Source: Prorocentrum cordatum (taxonomy: Eukaryota > Sar > Dinophyceae > Prorocentrales > Prorocentraceae). From it: a stretch of 64,000 nt of DNA. This document shows positions 9,341-21,410 of this stretch, one piece after another. Where the stretch lies: assembly GCA_963575745.1 (NCBI GenBank), contig CAUYUJ010014263.1, positions 257,604 to 321,603 of the forward strand, written 5' to 3'. A model generated the notes under the pieces. It had not been told where the DNA came from and did not search any database. It saw only the letters and a list, made by a program, of their open reading frames with translations. A program made the translations under genes and the position numbers. Within the stretch, counting starts at the first letter, position 1. Each line of letters starts with the position of its first letter.

Positions 9341-9502
9341 GTAGCGGCGTTGGTTCCATCAGTCCATCAGCTCTTAGGCCGACCTAGAAGAGACGGGAGG
9401 GGAGTAGGCAGGGTGAAAGGGGGGAAGGAGGAAGAGGTAGTCGCTGGCTTATGGGCTGTTGGATCCACGTCGATGTCGTTCCTGCTGCAACGCTGGGCCT
9501 AG

Positions 9503-9763
9503 GAAACTGGCGAGCCGAATTTCAAACCTCATGAGTGCAACGTTCGAGAACAAGACTGTGTTGTCGAAGCTTACATGGAGTCAATCGCAGAGAACGGCAT
9601 CGCGACGGACTGCAGAGGCAGATGCTTCGCGATTGAATCTCCGACTCCAACGGGGCGCCCATATTTATGGATCACTTGGGGAACACTGGGCCGGGCAGCG
9701 TACATGTGCTTCAATGACCCCAAGATGAAGGACATCTTGAACTGGTCTCTGTGGTTTTGTTTG
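9503..9763 (+). CDS. Large gene C, exon 2 of 6
   Basis: The frame opens directly after a TAG at 9500-9502 that is the acceptor. It reads ETGEPNFKPHECNVREQDCV, then GRPYLWITWGTLGRAAYMCF and NDPKMKDILNW. The 3' border is uncertain: the only in-phase GT after the good-looking sequence is at 9764. The following intron (9764-9928) holds repeats of GTCCGAGG and CTGGAAGC. Confidence 0.55.
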
Positions 9764-9928
9764 GTGCTCTTTCGGGTTGAGGAGAGTCCGAGGGTCCGAG
9801 GGTCCGTGGTGGAGATACCCAGGGTCCGAGACAGAGACAGTCCGAGACCGCTGGATTCGTCTCGAAATCTGATCCTGGAATCCTGGAGGTCTGGAAGGTC
9901 TGGAAGCCTGGAAGCCTGACAATCGCAG

Positions 9929-10600
9929 GAGTTGGAGAACGTCAAGTTCACGCATGACTTAGGCATCGAGGACGTCACGATCCTGGTCAGACTCACCCCG
10001 AAAGACGTCTACTTGTGGATCCGAGATTACCACAATGGCTTCCACGGCGGGTGCAGCTGCACCCACATCCAGATGCTGCGTGACACTGTCCAGATCCAGG
10101 CGTTGGTGGAGCTCGAGGCTAACAAGAAGGGCTGGACTGGCAAAACACTGACGAAAGAATCATGGGCATGGGTCAACGAGAAGTACCCTGGGAAGTATAT
10201 TTCAGAGAAGCTGTTCTTGCATACCAAGGCCTTGAACAACAAGTTGAAAAATTTTGGCTTATTTGAAGAGTTCCTCACATTCAACGGCAACGTCGTGGAC
10301 TTCGGCAGTAAAGAATACAACGCCGTGACAGTCATCACCAACCTGCATCAACTCGCCGTCTCGCTGTCCAAGATGATGCACACAATAGGCGTTAATAATC
10401 TCCACATCCTGTTTTTCGAGGCGGCGAAGCGAATGCTACCAATCCGGAAGACAAAGGCGTCCTACTGCGAAGGGAAGATCATCCCAACCTTTGCCCTGAA
10501 GCAGTCCTGCCCGTCTATGGTCAGCTGGCTGGAGACAGATATGCAGTGCTCCGAGGTGTACTTGAAGGCGCTGAACCAGAACCCAAACAAGAAGAAGAAG
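9929..10600 (+). CDS. Large gene C, exon 3 of 6
   Basis: The acceptor CGCAG precedes GAG TTG GAG. The 224 residues have globular composition: DVTILVRLTPKDVYLWIRDY, a Gly/Cys/His patch FHGGCSCTHIQM, helical stretches such as ITNLHQLAVSLSKMMHTIG and HILFFEAAKRML, and a lysine run NPNKKKK at the end. The preferred donor is AAG|GTC at 10601; an alternative in-phase GT at 10667 would add 22 residues. The fold is not recognised and there is no obvious catalytic motif. Confidence 0.6.
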
Positions 10601-10708
10601 GTCCCGAGAGCAGCGACACGACACATAATCTACAACTACTCCAAATACCCCGCCCTGGGCCCCTGGGTCCCTATTTTCCAGGAGAGAGGTGCACAGGGGA
10701 AGGTTTAG

Positions 10709-12342
10709 GTTGTGTGTTGTGTCGCCGCACTTACAAAGGTGGAGACTGGCAAGTCGAACCCCAAGGCGAAGAGCATCCACGAGGAGTTCAAGAGCGCCAT
10801 GCTTGTCGCGAAGGTGGAGGGCGACGACGGTGAGATCGACGAGTCCGAGAGGGGGTACATGTGGGCCGAAGACTTGTGCAAAGCTCTTGACGCTGCCTAC
10901 GCAGCTTTGGACTTTCATATTCAAAATGAGTCGAAGAATACCGCGCATAGACTTCTGGTTGGATTGGCAGTCGACTTTTGCTACAAGATTCGGTGGCCCC
11001 TCGACTCAGATGGCAAGCCGATCAAGGAGTGGTCAAAATTTCGATCTCATCTGCAGAAGCGCGTGCTCGACAACCACTCCAAGCCGCTCGACCCTGCCAG
11101 CCTGGTCAGAGCAACGGAGGCCGAAGGCAATGCCGATGACTTGGCAGCAGTTCCGGGTGCAGCAACAGCAGAACCAGCGAATGCCGCTGAAGTTGCAGAT
11201 AAGCTAATGGCAACCGTCGAGCCAGCCATCCGCAAGTTCAATTCAGTGTATTCTACCACTCCAGGGGTTGAGGGCATCCTGGGCAACTTCGCGACAGGGA
11301 ACGGCCCTGCTAAGGCAATGCAGCTCAGGCCTGTATTTCGCAGCATGAGGGAGATGGTGGAGACAGCCATCGTGGAGCACATGAACACGGTGGACTTCGA
11401 TAACACTCTGTCGGGGAACGCCATGGCTAAGATTCTCTATAGTGCCTTGCTGAAATCGCCCTTCACGCGAGTCGTCGAGAATATATTGGCAGCCATCAAG
11501 GAGGTGCTTAAGGAGGATGGTGCCCTACCGCAGGCGTGTCCATTCGTCGACCAGTACATCCACAATGACACGCTGCTGAAGCACTACAGGGAGCTGAGGG
11601 GATCTACGATTGTCGCCGTCTTGAAGACCGTGGTTGACGGGCTGGGGACCGCACTTCCTCATGCCAAACTCGGGGGGGATATCGCTACGAGTCTGGCCCA
11701 CAACACCGTGCTCCCATCACTGGACGCGGAGATGAGCCTCGACAACTGGAAGTCTATGTGGGGAGATTTGTTCAACCAGCTTCTTCAAGTGAAAAATGCG
11801 ACTCTCGAGGCCGACGACGTGGATGCAGCCATCAATGGATTGGACAAACAGTTGAAGGAGTTGAAGCAGAAGGACGAGGCCAACCACGTCGAGAATCAGC
11901 AGGGAAAAGTCGAGGGCCAGGAGGACAAGGTTGAGGAGAGCGTCACAACCCCGCTGACGTGGTCGTTCGTTCCATACACCAAGCTCTTGACGTGCATGGC
12001 GACCGATGGTTTGGTGGCAGCCCTGAACGCTGATGTTCAAGATCTTCCAGCATACATCTCAACGGTCGAACTACGGGTGCCTTGCGACGTGACTTTCGGC
12101 TTCCTTAAAGAGGTCAGCGCCTTCATCGAGAGCGAGTGCTTATCGTTGGAGTTCGGTAGGGCTACCAATGCGAAGAAGTTCGGTGACGTGGGCATCAATG
12201 TGCTTGGAGAGGGCATGCCTATCTTCGCGAAGAAGCTCCATGCCAACTACAAGTTTTTCTACGTCGGCCACGTGTCATTCGTTAAGACGTCTACATCCTA
12301 TCCGATCTGCGTCATCAAGAAGGGCACGTTGAACCTACCACT
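10709..12342 (+). CDS. Large gene C, exon 4 of 6
   Basis: The exon opens right after a TAG acceptor at 10706-10708 and encodes about 544 residues. Visible parts are WAEDLCKALDAAYAALDFHI, WPLDSDGKPIKEWSKFRSHL, an Ala-rich stretch, long helical segments, and a Lys/Glu/Gln-rich predicted coiled coil (LDKQLKELKQKDEANH) at about 11835-11935. It then returns to globular sequence (TFGFLKEVSAFIESECLSLE, YPICVIKKGTLNLPL). Good coding sequence stops exactly at the CACT duplication (12339-12342), where the giant palindrome begins. The frame stays open beyond it only because the inserted sequence is CT-rich. No family is recognised. Confidence 0.7.
12339..12342 (+). other. Left copy of the CACT target-site duplication
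   Basis: CACT abuts the first base of the left terminal inverted repeat, and the same four bases abut the last base of the right one. This exact placement is the signature of an insertion that duplicated its target. Confidence 0.7.
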
Positions 12343-12450
12343 AAGTCGTGTTCCTGCTAAGTGGGCTTCTGTTCTGCTAAGTGGGCTCCCGATGTGCTTG
12401 ATCCTGTTGCCAGCTCCGCCTGCTGCTGCTGGTCCTGTTTTTCTTCTCGT
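12343..12450 (+). repeat. Left terminal inverted repeat
   Basis: It begins AAGTCGTGTTCCTGCTAAGT and holds two direct copies of CTGCTAAGTGGGCT (12355-12368 and 12374-12387), followed by GATGTGCTTGATCC. It pairs with 32311-32418. Confidence 0.85.
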
Positions 12451-12735
12451 CATCCTCCTCGTCATCCTCCTCCACTTCCTCCTCCTGTCCTCCTCCCCAT
12501 CCTTCCTCTTGTCACGTCCTACCACTCCCTCCTTCTCTCCTCCTCCTCCTCCTCCTCCTCCTCCCTCTCCTCCTCTTCCTCCTCCTCCTCCTCCTCCTCC
12601 TCCTCTTCCTTGTCACCTCCTCCTCCCTCTCCTCCTCTTCCTCCTCCTTCTCCCCCTCCTTCTCCTCCTCCTCCTCCTCCTCCTCCTCTGCCTCGGCGGC
12701 CTTCGGCGGCCGTCGTCGTCGGTCGTCGTCGCCGC
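12450..12735 (+). repeat. CT-rich block, left arm
   Basis: CTCCTC repeats end in GGCGGCCTTCGGCGGCC and CGTCGTCGGTCG. The mirrored block at 31,850-32,310 is GAG-rich with GGCCGCCGAAGGCCGCC and is about 1.6 times longer, so the arms differ here by simple-repeat growth. Confidence 0.8.
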
Positions 12736-12756
12736 CGCCGTCGCCGAAAGCGTCCT

Positions 12757-13090
12757 CTTCCTGCTAAGTGAGCTTCTGGCCTGCTAAATGCGTTTCGTTT
12801 GCTTGATCGTGTTGCCAGCCCTGCCTCCTGCTACTGGTGTTGCACAGTGGTTCATGCCAAGTTGCATGGGGAGCTCTGGAAAAATAACTACACCTCCTCC
12901 TCCGTGCTCCTCCTTTCCCTCTCTATCTCTATCCCGCATCCCACGCAGTGGAAGCCACTGTCTCATCACATTGCATGGAGTGCCTTTGCGTTGCATTGCA
13001 TGGCATTGCATTACAACGCATGGCATTGCATTTCTGTTGCGTCACTTCCCATGGCACTGCATATCATTGCGTTGAGAGATCGTCGCAACT
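12757..13090 (+). repeat. Inner copy of the terminal motif plus GCATTGCATGG block, left arm
   Basis: TTCCTGCTAAGTGAGCTTCT at 12758 repeats the outer terminal motif, followed by a TTGCTTGATCGTGTTGCCAG segment like the one at the outer end. Then come many GCATTGCATGGC units (12960-13070). The mirror lies at 31,490-31,830. Confidence 0.8.
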
Positions 13091-14440
13091 CTGGGCTCCG
13101 AATTGCCGGGGGCAAGATGGCCTGGCCCATTTCGCCTGATATATCCTCGCAACTCTGGAATCCAAGATGCCACGCGCGAAGTGGTCTGGTCCGTTTCGCC
13201 ATCTTCGCAATTCTGGGCCCAGATATGCCCCTAACCTGAGTAGGTACAGCCCGCTTCGCCTTAGACATCCTCACGACTCTAGGCTCAGACATGCCGCGCG
13301 CGAGGTGATCTGGACAATTCTACTTCAGACATTATCGCCTGAGATGTCCTCCCAACTCTGCGAGATGCCGCGCGCGAGGTGGTCTGGTCAATTTAGCCTG
13401 AGACATCTTCGCAACTCTGGGCTCCTAGATGCCGCGCGTGAAGAGGTGCGGCCCGGCTCGCCTGATGATCCTCGCAACTCTGGGCTCATATATGTCCTGG
13501 TTTGATGTGGTCCGGCCCATTTCGCTTGAGACATCCTCACAACTCTCGGCTCAGATATACCTTTCGCGAGGTGGTCTGGCCCATTTTCGCCAGTGGCATC
13601 CTTGCACCTCTGGGATCGGAAATGCTCTGACCTGAGTTGGTCTGATTCGCCCTGGACATCCTCGCAACTCTTGGCCTAGATATGCCCTGACCTGAGTTGG
13701 TCCGGCCCAGGTCGCCCGGGGCATGCCCGCAATTCTGGGATCCGAGTTGCCAGGCGCGAGGTGGTCCAGCCAAACTCGCCTAACACGTCCTCGCAACTCT
13801 TGGTTCCGAGAGACCGCGTGCGAAGTGGTCCGGCGGATTTTGAATGCGTCGTCTCTGGGCTGCAAGATGTCGCGCGCGGGCTCAGATTTACTCTGACCTA
13901 CGCTGGTCCAGCCCGGTCCGCCTGATACATCCTTGCAACTCCAGGCTCAGAGATGCCGCGCGCGAGGTGGTCTGGCCGATTTCGCTTGAGACATCCTCGC
14001 AACTCTGGTATCAGAATTGAATTGTTGTGGCCTGAGGTGATCTGGCCCGTATCGCCCGAGACATCATCACAACTCTAGGCTCGAAGTTTCGACGCGCAAG
14101 GTTGTCCGGTCCAGTTCGCCTGAGACATCCTCGCAACTCTGGGCTCCGAGATGCTCCTGACTTGAGGTGGTCTGGCCAATTTCGTCTGAGACGTCTTCGC
14201 AACTCTCGGCTCAGACATGCCGCGCCTGAGGTTGTTTGGCCAATTTCGCTTGATGCGCCCCCGCAACTCCAGGCTCAGAGATGATGCGCTCGAAGTTCTC
14301 GGGCCAGATTCGCCTGATCCATCCTCGGAACTCTGGGGTCGGGCCAATTTCGCTTCAGACCTCCTCGCAACTCTGGACTCGCTCCGAGATTCAGCGCGCG
14401 AGGTAGTCCGGTCAGTTTGCCTGGGACACAACTGGGCCCC
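13090..14440 (+). repeat. Satellite A (~65-bp unit), left arm, forward
   Basis: The unit contains ATCCTCGCAACTCTGGGCTC and GCCGCGCGCGAGGTGGTCTG and repeats every ~63-70 bp with heavy divergence. All frames are partly open and give Arg/Ser-rich peptides, which are not called as genes. Confidence 0.9.
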
Positions 14441-16900
14441 CAGGGGTGGGGGAGAGGAGTCAGACGGGGCCAGGCCCAAGCTACCTGTTACATTACCCTG
14501 CTAATACCGAATTGTGCCCCAGGAGGGGCCCAGGCGCCCCTGCCCCGAGGGAACAGTTAGCCGGCGCCGAGGCGAGAGCGCGATTTCTGAGTCACGTGGA
14601 AGGAAGTCTCAGGCGGGGGGGACACGTTGACATCTCCAGCGAGAGGAGAACTTGGAGGGTGAAGAGGAGAACCAGGAGCACGAGGGGCGAGAAGAACCAG
14701 GGGAAGAGCAGCAGGAGCGCGATGACGAGAATGAGGAGAAGAAGAAAAGGGGGAATAATAACGACGAGGATAATGAGGAATGGGGAATGGAATGGGTCGG
14801 GGGAGGAGAAGGAGGGGGAGGAGAAAGAGCAGGAGGGACGCGTGGGAGGGGGAAAGGGCAAGAAGTATGGCAACGAGGACGATGTCAGCAATGACGACGA
14901 CAGTGATGGCGACAAGGGCGCAGGCAAATCAGCAATATGTGGAACCATCCTGCCTCAAAATCGTCGTTGGGGATGCTGGGCTAAGGCTATAAATCGGTTT
15001 GTCGGTGCCGTTTCTCCGCCTCGTCTTCCTCTTTGTCCTGGTCCTCTTGCTGCTGCCTCCTCCATATCCCCCCCAGTCCCTCTTGCTCCTCCTTGCAGGC
15101 TCTCCTCCTCGTCCTCATGTTCCCTCCCCGCTCCCCCTTTTTCCTCCATTTTCCCGCAAGGATTGTGTTGATGTTGGTGCTAAGAAAGGCGCTGCGCCTG
15201 ACGGTACCGGCATCGATATCGGCACCGGTGCTGGTACCGATGCCGGTATCGGTACCGGTGCCGGGCCATGATCGGCATCGGTATCTCAACAGAAGATACA
15301 GCCAACACCAAAAGCGTTTCGCTTCCGATCGCGCTTCCTGCCCCTGGGGTCTTAGGCGTTCGCCACGTCCTACGCGTTCTCAGCAGACGTGGTGCGGCAA
15401 ACGCCTAAGATCTACAAGGCGGCCTGTGCTGAGATGGGGCCTGCGCTGCAGGGGTCTTCTCAGCAGGGGCACCCGGGTGCCCCTGCTGAGAGGAAGTGGG
15501 TCTGACCCTGGGATCGTCGTCTGGATCTGATGAGACAAGCTCCATTTGGAGGGCGTCGTCTCAGCAAGCCCAGCCGACGACCCCGGAGGCAGACCCGCGC
15601 CCTCTCTGCAGAGGCACCCGGGTGCCCCTGCTGAGAAGAGCTCTGCAGCGCAGGCCTTCTCTCAGCAGAGGCCACAGTGTGGATCTTGGGCGTTTGCCGC
15701 GGCCTCGGCCGGCCGTTCGCTTCTGCCGCGGCGGGCGGCCGCCCGCTCATCCGATTCGCCATCGTCGTAGTCGTCGCCGTCGTCGTCATCATCAGGACCC
15801 TCGCCATCATCATCAACGACAGCATCATCGTCGACGACGCCACCATAATAATCATCATCGTCACCATCGTCGTCATCGTCGTCGTCATCGTCATCATCGC
15901 CATCACCATCATGCCCACCATCACAGTCACCCTCGCAATCGACATCATGAGCCGTAATCCAATCGTTGTCGTCGCCACCGTGAGCGCCGATGCCGCTGGC
16001 ATATATTGCAGTCGCCATGATCGGTGGATCGTCGCCATCAGTGAGATCCACATGATAACGACTACCATCATCTTTATCATATCCATCTGCCTGTTTATCT
16101 TGCTACTCCTTCTGATACATTGTGTTTTTAATGCCCTCTGATCCTCTGTACTTGTTCCTTGGACAATCGTGCAAAGTGAGGAACAATAATTGAGGAGAGG
16201 GACGGGGAGCGAGACGTGAGAAAAGAGCAGGGGTTGGAGGAGCAGCGGGGGGAGGATTGGGGATGGGAGGGGGGCAGTAACAGAAGGAGGGCCAGGACAA
16301 GGAGGAGGAGGGCGCGGAGCAGCAACGCATGATGAATACATGTTAGCCAGGGGCCAGCATCCCCAGCAGAAATGTTAAATCCAACGTTGATTCAAAGTTT
16401 GTTCGCGAGTCCTCCGAATCATCGTCATCCTGTTCCTGATTGGCATACGCCCGTCTCGTGATCACTGTCGTCGTCGTTGTTGTCGCCGTCCTCATCATCA
16501 TGTTTTTTGCCGCCTACCCGCCCACGCAACCTCATCGTCCTCACTTTCCTCCGCCTCCTCATGCCGTTCTTCTCTCTTCTCGCCGTTTTGTTCCTCCTTC
16601 TCCTTTTTATCATCATTCTCGTCGTCGTGCCCCTGATGCTCTTCCTCATCATGTCTCTCCTCGCCCCTCATCGTACTCTGGGTTCTCATCCTTGCCTTCA
16701 TATTTATCCTCTCGTTGGAGATTTCTTCAACATGTATTCCGGCCTAGCGCTCCCGCCTGAGACGCCCTTCCAAATCGCACAAAAGTCCGGCCCTCGCCTC
16801 GGCGCCAGCTAACTGCCCACTCGGGCCAGGGGCTCTTGAATCCCCTCCTGGAGGATGATGCGATAACAGCAGTGTAATCAAACTGGTTGTTTGGTCCTGG
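14440..16900 (+). repeat. Secondary palindrome inside the left arm, centre ~15,545
   Basis: Inverted matches flank a centre near CTCCATTTGGAG: GCACCCGGGTGCCCCTGCTG on both sides (about 15467 and 15615), GGCGTTTGCCGC on both sides, GAGAGGAGAA (about 14641) against the reversed CTCGTTGGAGATTTC (about 16710), and GCCGGCGCCGAGGCGAGAG (about 14562) against CTCGCCTCGGCGCC (about 16795). It holds GA tracts, a CATCATCGTC field (15.76-15.95 kb) and a dense block of GGTACCGGCATCGATATCGG-like sequence (15200-15270). Confidence 0.8.
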
Positions 16901-16909
16901 CCCCGTCTG

Positions 16910-18060
16910 GGAACCCAGTTGCGAGGATGTCTCAGGCGAGCAGGCTGGGTCACCTAGCGGGCCACATCTCAGAGCCCAAAGTAGCGAGGATGTCTCAGGA
17001 GAAACAGGCCAGGCTACCTAAAATCAGGGCATCTCTGAGCCTGGAAATGCAATGATGCCACAAGAGAATCTGGCCAGACCACCTCGCGAGCAGCATCTGA
17101 GCCTGGTGTTGCGAGGAAGTCTCTGGCGAAGCGCGCCAGCCAACCTCGCGCGCGGCACGTCTGAGCCCGGAGTTGCGAAAATGTCTCGGGCGGAACGGGC
17201 CATACCACATCAGGTCAGAGCATATATCAGCCCAGAGTTGCGAGGATGTCTCAGGCAAAGTTGGCCAGACCACATCGCGCGCGGCATGGTGGAGCCCAGA
17301 GTTGCGAGGATCTCGCAGGCGAAAATGGCAAAACCACCGCGCCCACGACACTTGGGAGCCAAGAGTTGCGAGGATACCTCAGGCGAAACTGGCTGGACCA
17401 CCTCGCTCCTGGCATCTCGAAGACCAGAGTTGCGAGAATGTCCCAGGCGAGCTGGGCCGGACCACCTCAGGTCAGGGCATATTTGAGATTGGAGTTGCGA
17501 GGATGTTTCAAGCGAATCGGGCTGGACCAATTCAGGTCAGAGCATCTCCAATCCCAGAGCCGCGACGATGTCTCGGGCGAGACTGGCCGGACCGCTTTGT
17601 GCGCGGCATGTCTGAGTCTGAGCCCAGAATTGCAAGGGTGTCTCAGGCGAAATGGGCCAGACCACCTCGCTCGCGGCATATCTGAGCCCAGAGTTGCGAG
17701 GACATCTCAGGCGAAATGGGCCATACCACATCAAGCCAGGGCGTACCTGAGCCCAGTGTTGCGAGGATGCTCAGGCGAGCCCGGCCGCACCATCTCGGGC
17801 GGAGTTGGCCAGACTACCTGGCGCATAGCATATCGGAGCTCAGAGTTGGAAGATGTCTCAGGCGAAACGGGCCAGGCCACCTCAGGTTCAGGCATCTCTG
17901 AGGCCAGAGTGGCGAGAATGTGTGAGGCAAAATTGGCTGGATCACCTCGCGCGCGGCATGTCTGAGCCCAGAGTTGCGAGGATGTCTCAGGCGATTTGGG
18001 CTGGACCTGCTCAGGTCACGACATCTCTGAGCCCAGAGTTGCGAGGATGCCTCTGGCTTC
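16910..18060 (+). repeat. Satellite A, left arm, inverted
   Basis: The same ~65-bp unit as 13.1-14.4 kb but on the other strand (GAGTTGCGAGGATGTCTCAG). With the forward block it forms the stems of the secondary palindrome. Confidence 0.9.
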
Positions 18061-18830
18061 CAATGTAAGGGCCAGCGGGCCTCGCAAGGTCACCGACCTC
18101 GGTGATCGGTGACCTGCCAGAGCCTCCAATAGGCATCGTAAAGTCACCGACGTCGGAGACCTGCCGCGGCCATCAACGGGCCTCGCGAGGTCACCGACCT
18201 CGGTGACCTGCTGGGGCCTCCAGCGGGCCACGCAAGGTCACCGGCCTGTGTTCGATATACGGTGGCCTGCCAGGGGGTCCAAAGAACCTCGCAAGGTCTC
18301 GGTGACATGCGGGGCCTTCAAAGGGCCCCTTTAGGTCACCCACCTCGGTGACCTTCCCGGGCCTCCAGCGGGCTTCGCAAGGTCACCAGCCTGGGTTTAA
18401 GACTCGGTGATCTGCCGGAAGCTCCAAAGAGCCTCGCAAAGTCACCGACCTCGGTACCCTGCCGGGGCCTTCAACGGGCCTCGCGAGGTCACCGACCTCG
18501 GTGACCTGCCGGGGCCTCCAGCGGACCTCGCAGGGTCACCGGCTTGTGTTCGATATGCGGTGGCCTGCCGGGGGTCCAACGAGCCTCGCAAGGTCACCGA
18601 CCTCGGTGACCTGCCAGGGCCTTCAACGGGCCTCGCAAGGCCACCGACCTCGGTGACTTGCTGGGGCCATCAACGGGCCTCGCGAGGTCACCGACGTCGG
18701 TGACCTGCCTGGGCCTCCAACGGGCCTCGCAAGGTCACCGTCCTGTGTTCGACATTCGGAGACCTGCCCAGGCCTCCAAAGGGCCTCGCGAGGTCAACAA
18801 CGGCTGCCGGGGCCTCAAACGGGCATCGTC
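18060..18830 (+). repeat. Satellite B (~50-60-bp unit), left arm
   Basis: GGGCCTCGCAAGGTCACCGA and CTCGGTGACCTGCCGGGGCC repeat about 14 times. The unit contains GGTCACCGACCTCGGTGACC, a palindrome in its own right. The mirror is at 25,400-26,100. Confidence 0.9.
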
Positions 18831-19440
18831 GTCATCGTCGTCATGGCCGTCGTCGTCGTCATGGCCGTCGTCGTCGTCGTCGTCGTCGTCGTCGCACTAT
18901 AGAACGGTTCTCGCGCGCTGGACACCGGACACCGAACACTGGACACCGGACACCGGGCACTGGACACCAAGCACCGGGCACCAGACACCGGACACCGGAC
19001 CCGGACATTGATGGTGATGTTTATGTTGGCGTCGATGACGACTACGGTAATAATTGCGATGTTGATAGTGACGTTGGTCGTGACGATGCAGACGGCGACG
19101 GTGATATGATTATGATGGTGACGAAGTTGACAATGAAGTTGACCATGATGGTGATGGTGATGACGATGATGACGATGTTGATTGTTACGATGATTGTGAT
19201 GTCGCTGCTGATGATCATAGCGAATATTATGCTTTTGCTGACTGATAAAGTGGAGGAGGAGGAGGAAGAAGAGGGAGGAGGAGGACGGGTCGTCGTCGCG
19301 GTCTTCGTCGTCGTCGTCGCCTTCATCGTCGTCGTCGTCGCCTTCATCGTCGTCGTCGTCGTCGCCTTCATCGTCGTCGTCGTCGTCGTCGCCGACGCCC
19401 TCGTCGTTTTTGTCTCCCTCGTCGCCCTCGCGGAGGTCCA
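18830..19440 (+). repeat. Trinucleotide and CCGGACACCGGA blocks, left arm
   Basis: CGTCATCGTCGTC runs flank 18,915-19,010, where GGACACCGG repeats. 19,010-19,230 is GATGATGACG-like and 19,280-19,420 is CGTCGTCGTC. The mirror is at about 24,480-25,400. Confidence 0.85.
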
Positions 19441-20330
19441 GCAAGACATATTGAACACTATTTTAATGTCTCGCCCCGACCGACCCGCCCCGCCCGCCCG
19501 TTAGGGTCCGCCCGCCGGACCCGACCCGCCCGTTAGGGCACGCGCGTGCCAACTCGATGATGTTTCCTACTTTAATGTCCCGCCCGCCCGACCCGACCCG
19601 CCCGTTAGGGTCCGCCCGCCCGACCCGACGCGCCCGTTGGGGCCCGCTCCTGCTGCTCCTCATCCTCCTGATCCTCCCCCCACTCCTCCTCCTCCTCCCC
19701 CTCCTCCTCCTTCTCCCCATCCACCTCCTCCTCCTCCTCCCCCTCCTCATCCTCTTCATTCCCCCTCATCCTCATCATCATAATCCTCATTATGCTGCTG
19801 TTCTTCCTCCTCCCCATCCTCATCATCCTCCACATCCTCTACCTCCCCCTTCTCTTCATCATCGCCATCATTATCATCCTCCTGCTGCTCCTTCCCCTCC
19901 TCATCCTGATCCCCCTCCTCATACTCCTTATGCTGCCATCCTGCTGCTGCTGCTGCATCCTCGTCCTGCTGCTTGTCCTCCTCCTGCTCATCATCGTCAT
20001 TATAATCATATAGCTCCCCCTCATCATCCTTATCATCCTCCTCAATCTCCTCATCCTTCTCCGTCTTCTCATCCCCCTCATTATCTTCATCTTCATTCTC
20101 CAGATTCCCCTCCTTATCCACCCCTTCCACATCCTCCCCCCGTCCTCCTCATCCTCCTCAACCCCCTCCTCCACCTCAGCCTCCTCCTCCACCTCATCCT
20201 CCTGCTGCTTATCCTCATCCTCATTCTGATTACTGGTATCCGTTATCCTCCTCCTCCTCCTCCTCCTCCTCCTCCTCCATCATCATCCTCATCCTTCTGC
20301 TGCTGCTGCTCCTCCCCGGCCTCATGCTCT
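19440..20330 (+). repeat. CCCGACCCGCCCG repeat and CCTCATCCTC tract, left arm
   Basis: 19,460-19,640 holds two direct copies of a segment with TTTAATGTC and CGACCCGCCCGTTAGGG around GGCACGCGCGTGCC. 19,640-20,330 is CTC/CAT-rich. The mirror is at 23,580-24,460. Confidence 0.85.
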
Positions 20331-21122
20331 GCAACTGAAGCCAGACACTGGACACCGGACACCGGACTGGACTCCGGACTCGGGACACCGGACTCCGGAC
20401 AACGGACACCAGACACCAGACACCGGACGCCAAATGCCAGACTCCAGACTCCGGACGCCGGACGCCGGACACCGGACACCGGGCACCGGACACCGGAAAC
20501 CAAACACCGGACGCCGGATGTTGGACGCCAGACGCCGGACACCGGACACCGGACACCGGCATTGGACACGTGTCACCGGGCACCGCAAGAATCGTCCATA
20601 TTTTCGTCGTCGCAGTCGTCGTCTCCATCGTTGTCTTCGTCGTCGTCGTCAGCGTCGTCGCCTCGTCGCGTCGTCGTTGTCGTCTTTGTCGTCGTCGTCG
20701 TCGCCCTCGCCGTCGTCGTCGTCTTCGTCGTCGTCATCGTCGTCGTCGTCGAGTCGTCGCCGTCGCTTTCGTCGTCGTCGTCGCCCTCGTCGTCGTCGTC
20801 ATCGTCGTCGTTCTCGCCCTCGTCGTCAGCGTAGTCATCGTAGTCGTCGTCGTCGCCTTCGTCGACGTAGTAGTAGTCGTCTTCGTCGTCGTCGGCGTCG
20901 TCTTTGTCGACGTCGTTGTCGTCGACTTCGTCGTCTTCGTCGTCGTCGCTTTCGAAGCCGTCGTCGTCGTCGTCGCCCTCGTCGCCCTCGTCGTCGTTGT
21001 CGCCATGGTCGTCGTCGTCGGCGGCGTCGTCGTCGTCGTAGTCGTCATCGTCGCCCTCGGCGTCGTCGTCGTCGTCGGCGTCGTCGTCGTAGTCGTAGTC
21101 GTCGTCGTCGCCGCCGCCGCTG

Positions 21123-21169
<47 letters not shown>

Positions 21170-21410
21170 GCCTTCGTCGTCGTCGTCGTTGTAATCTTCG
21201 TCGTCCTTGTCGTCGTCGTCGTCGTCCTCGTCGTCGTCGTCGCTTTCGAAGCCGTCGTCGTCGTCGTCGTCCTCGTCGTCGCCGTCTTCGTCGTCGTCGT
21301 CGTCGGCGACGTTGTCGTCGCCGCTGTTGTTGTCGTCGTCGCCGCTGTCATCATCGTCGTCGTCGTCGTCGCCGCCATCGTCCTCGACGTCGTCGTCGTC
21401 GTCGCCTTCT
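20330..21410 (+). repeat. GGACACCGG repeat then CGTCGT field, left arm
   Basis: 20,345-20,585 is built from ACACCGGACGCC-type 8-10-bp units. 20,590-21,410 is almost pure CGTCGT. The mirror is GACGACGAC at 22,730-23,320 and GTCCGGTGTCC at 23,345-23,575. Confidence 0.9.

Noticed and set aside
12343-12787. Extension of exon 4 through the CT-rich tract to the stop at 12,787
   Set aside because: The added residues are Leu/Pro/Ser low complexity from CTCCTC repeats, and the good coding frame resumes at 32,423.
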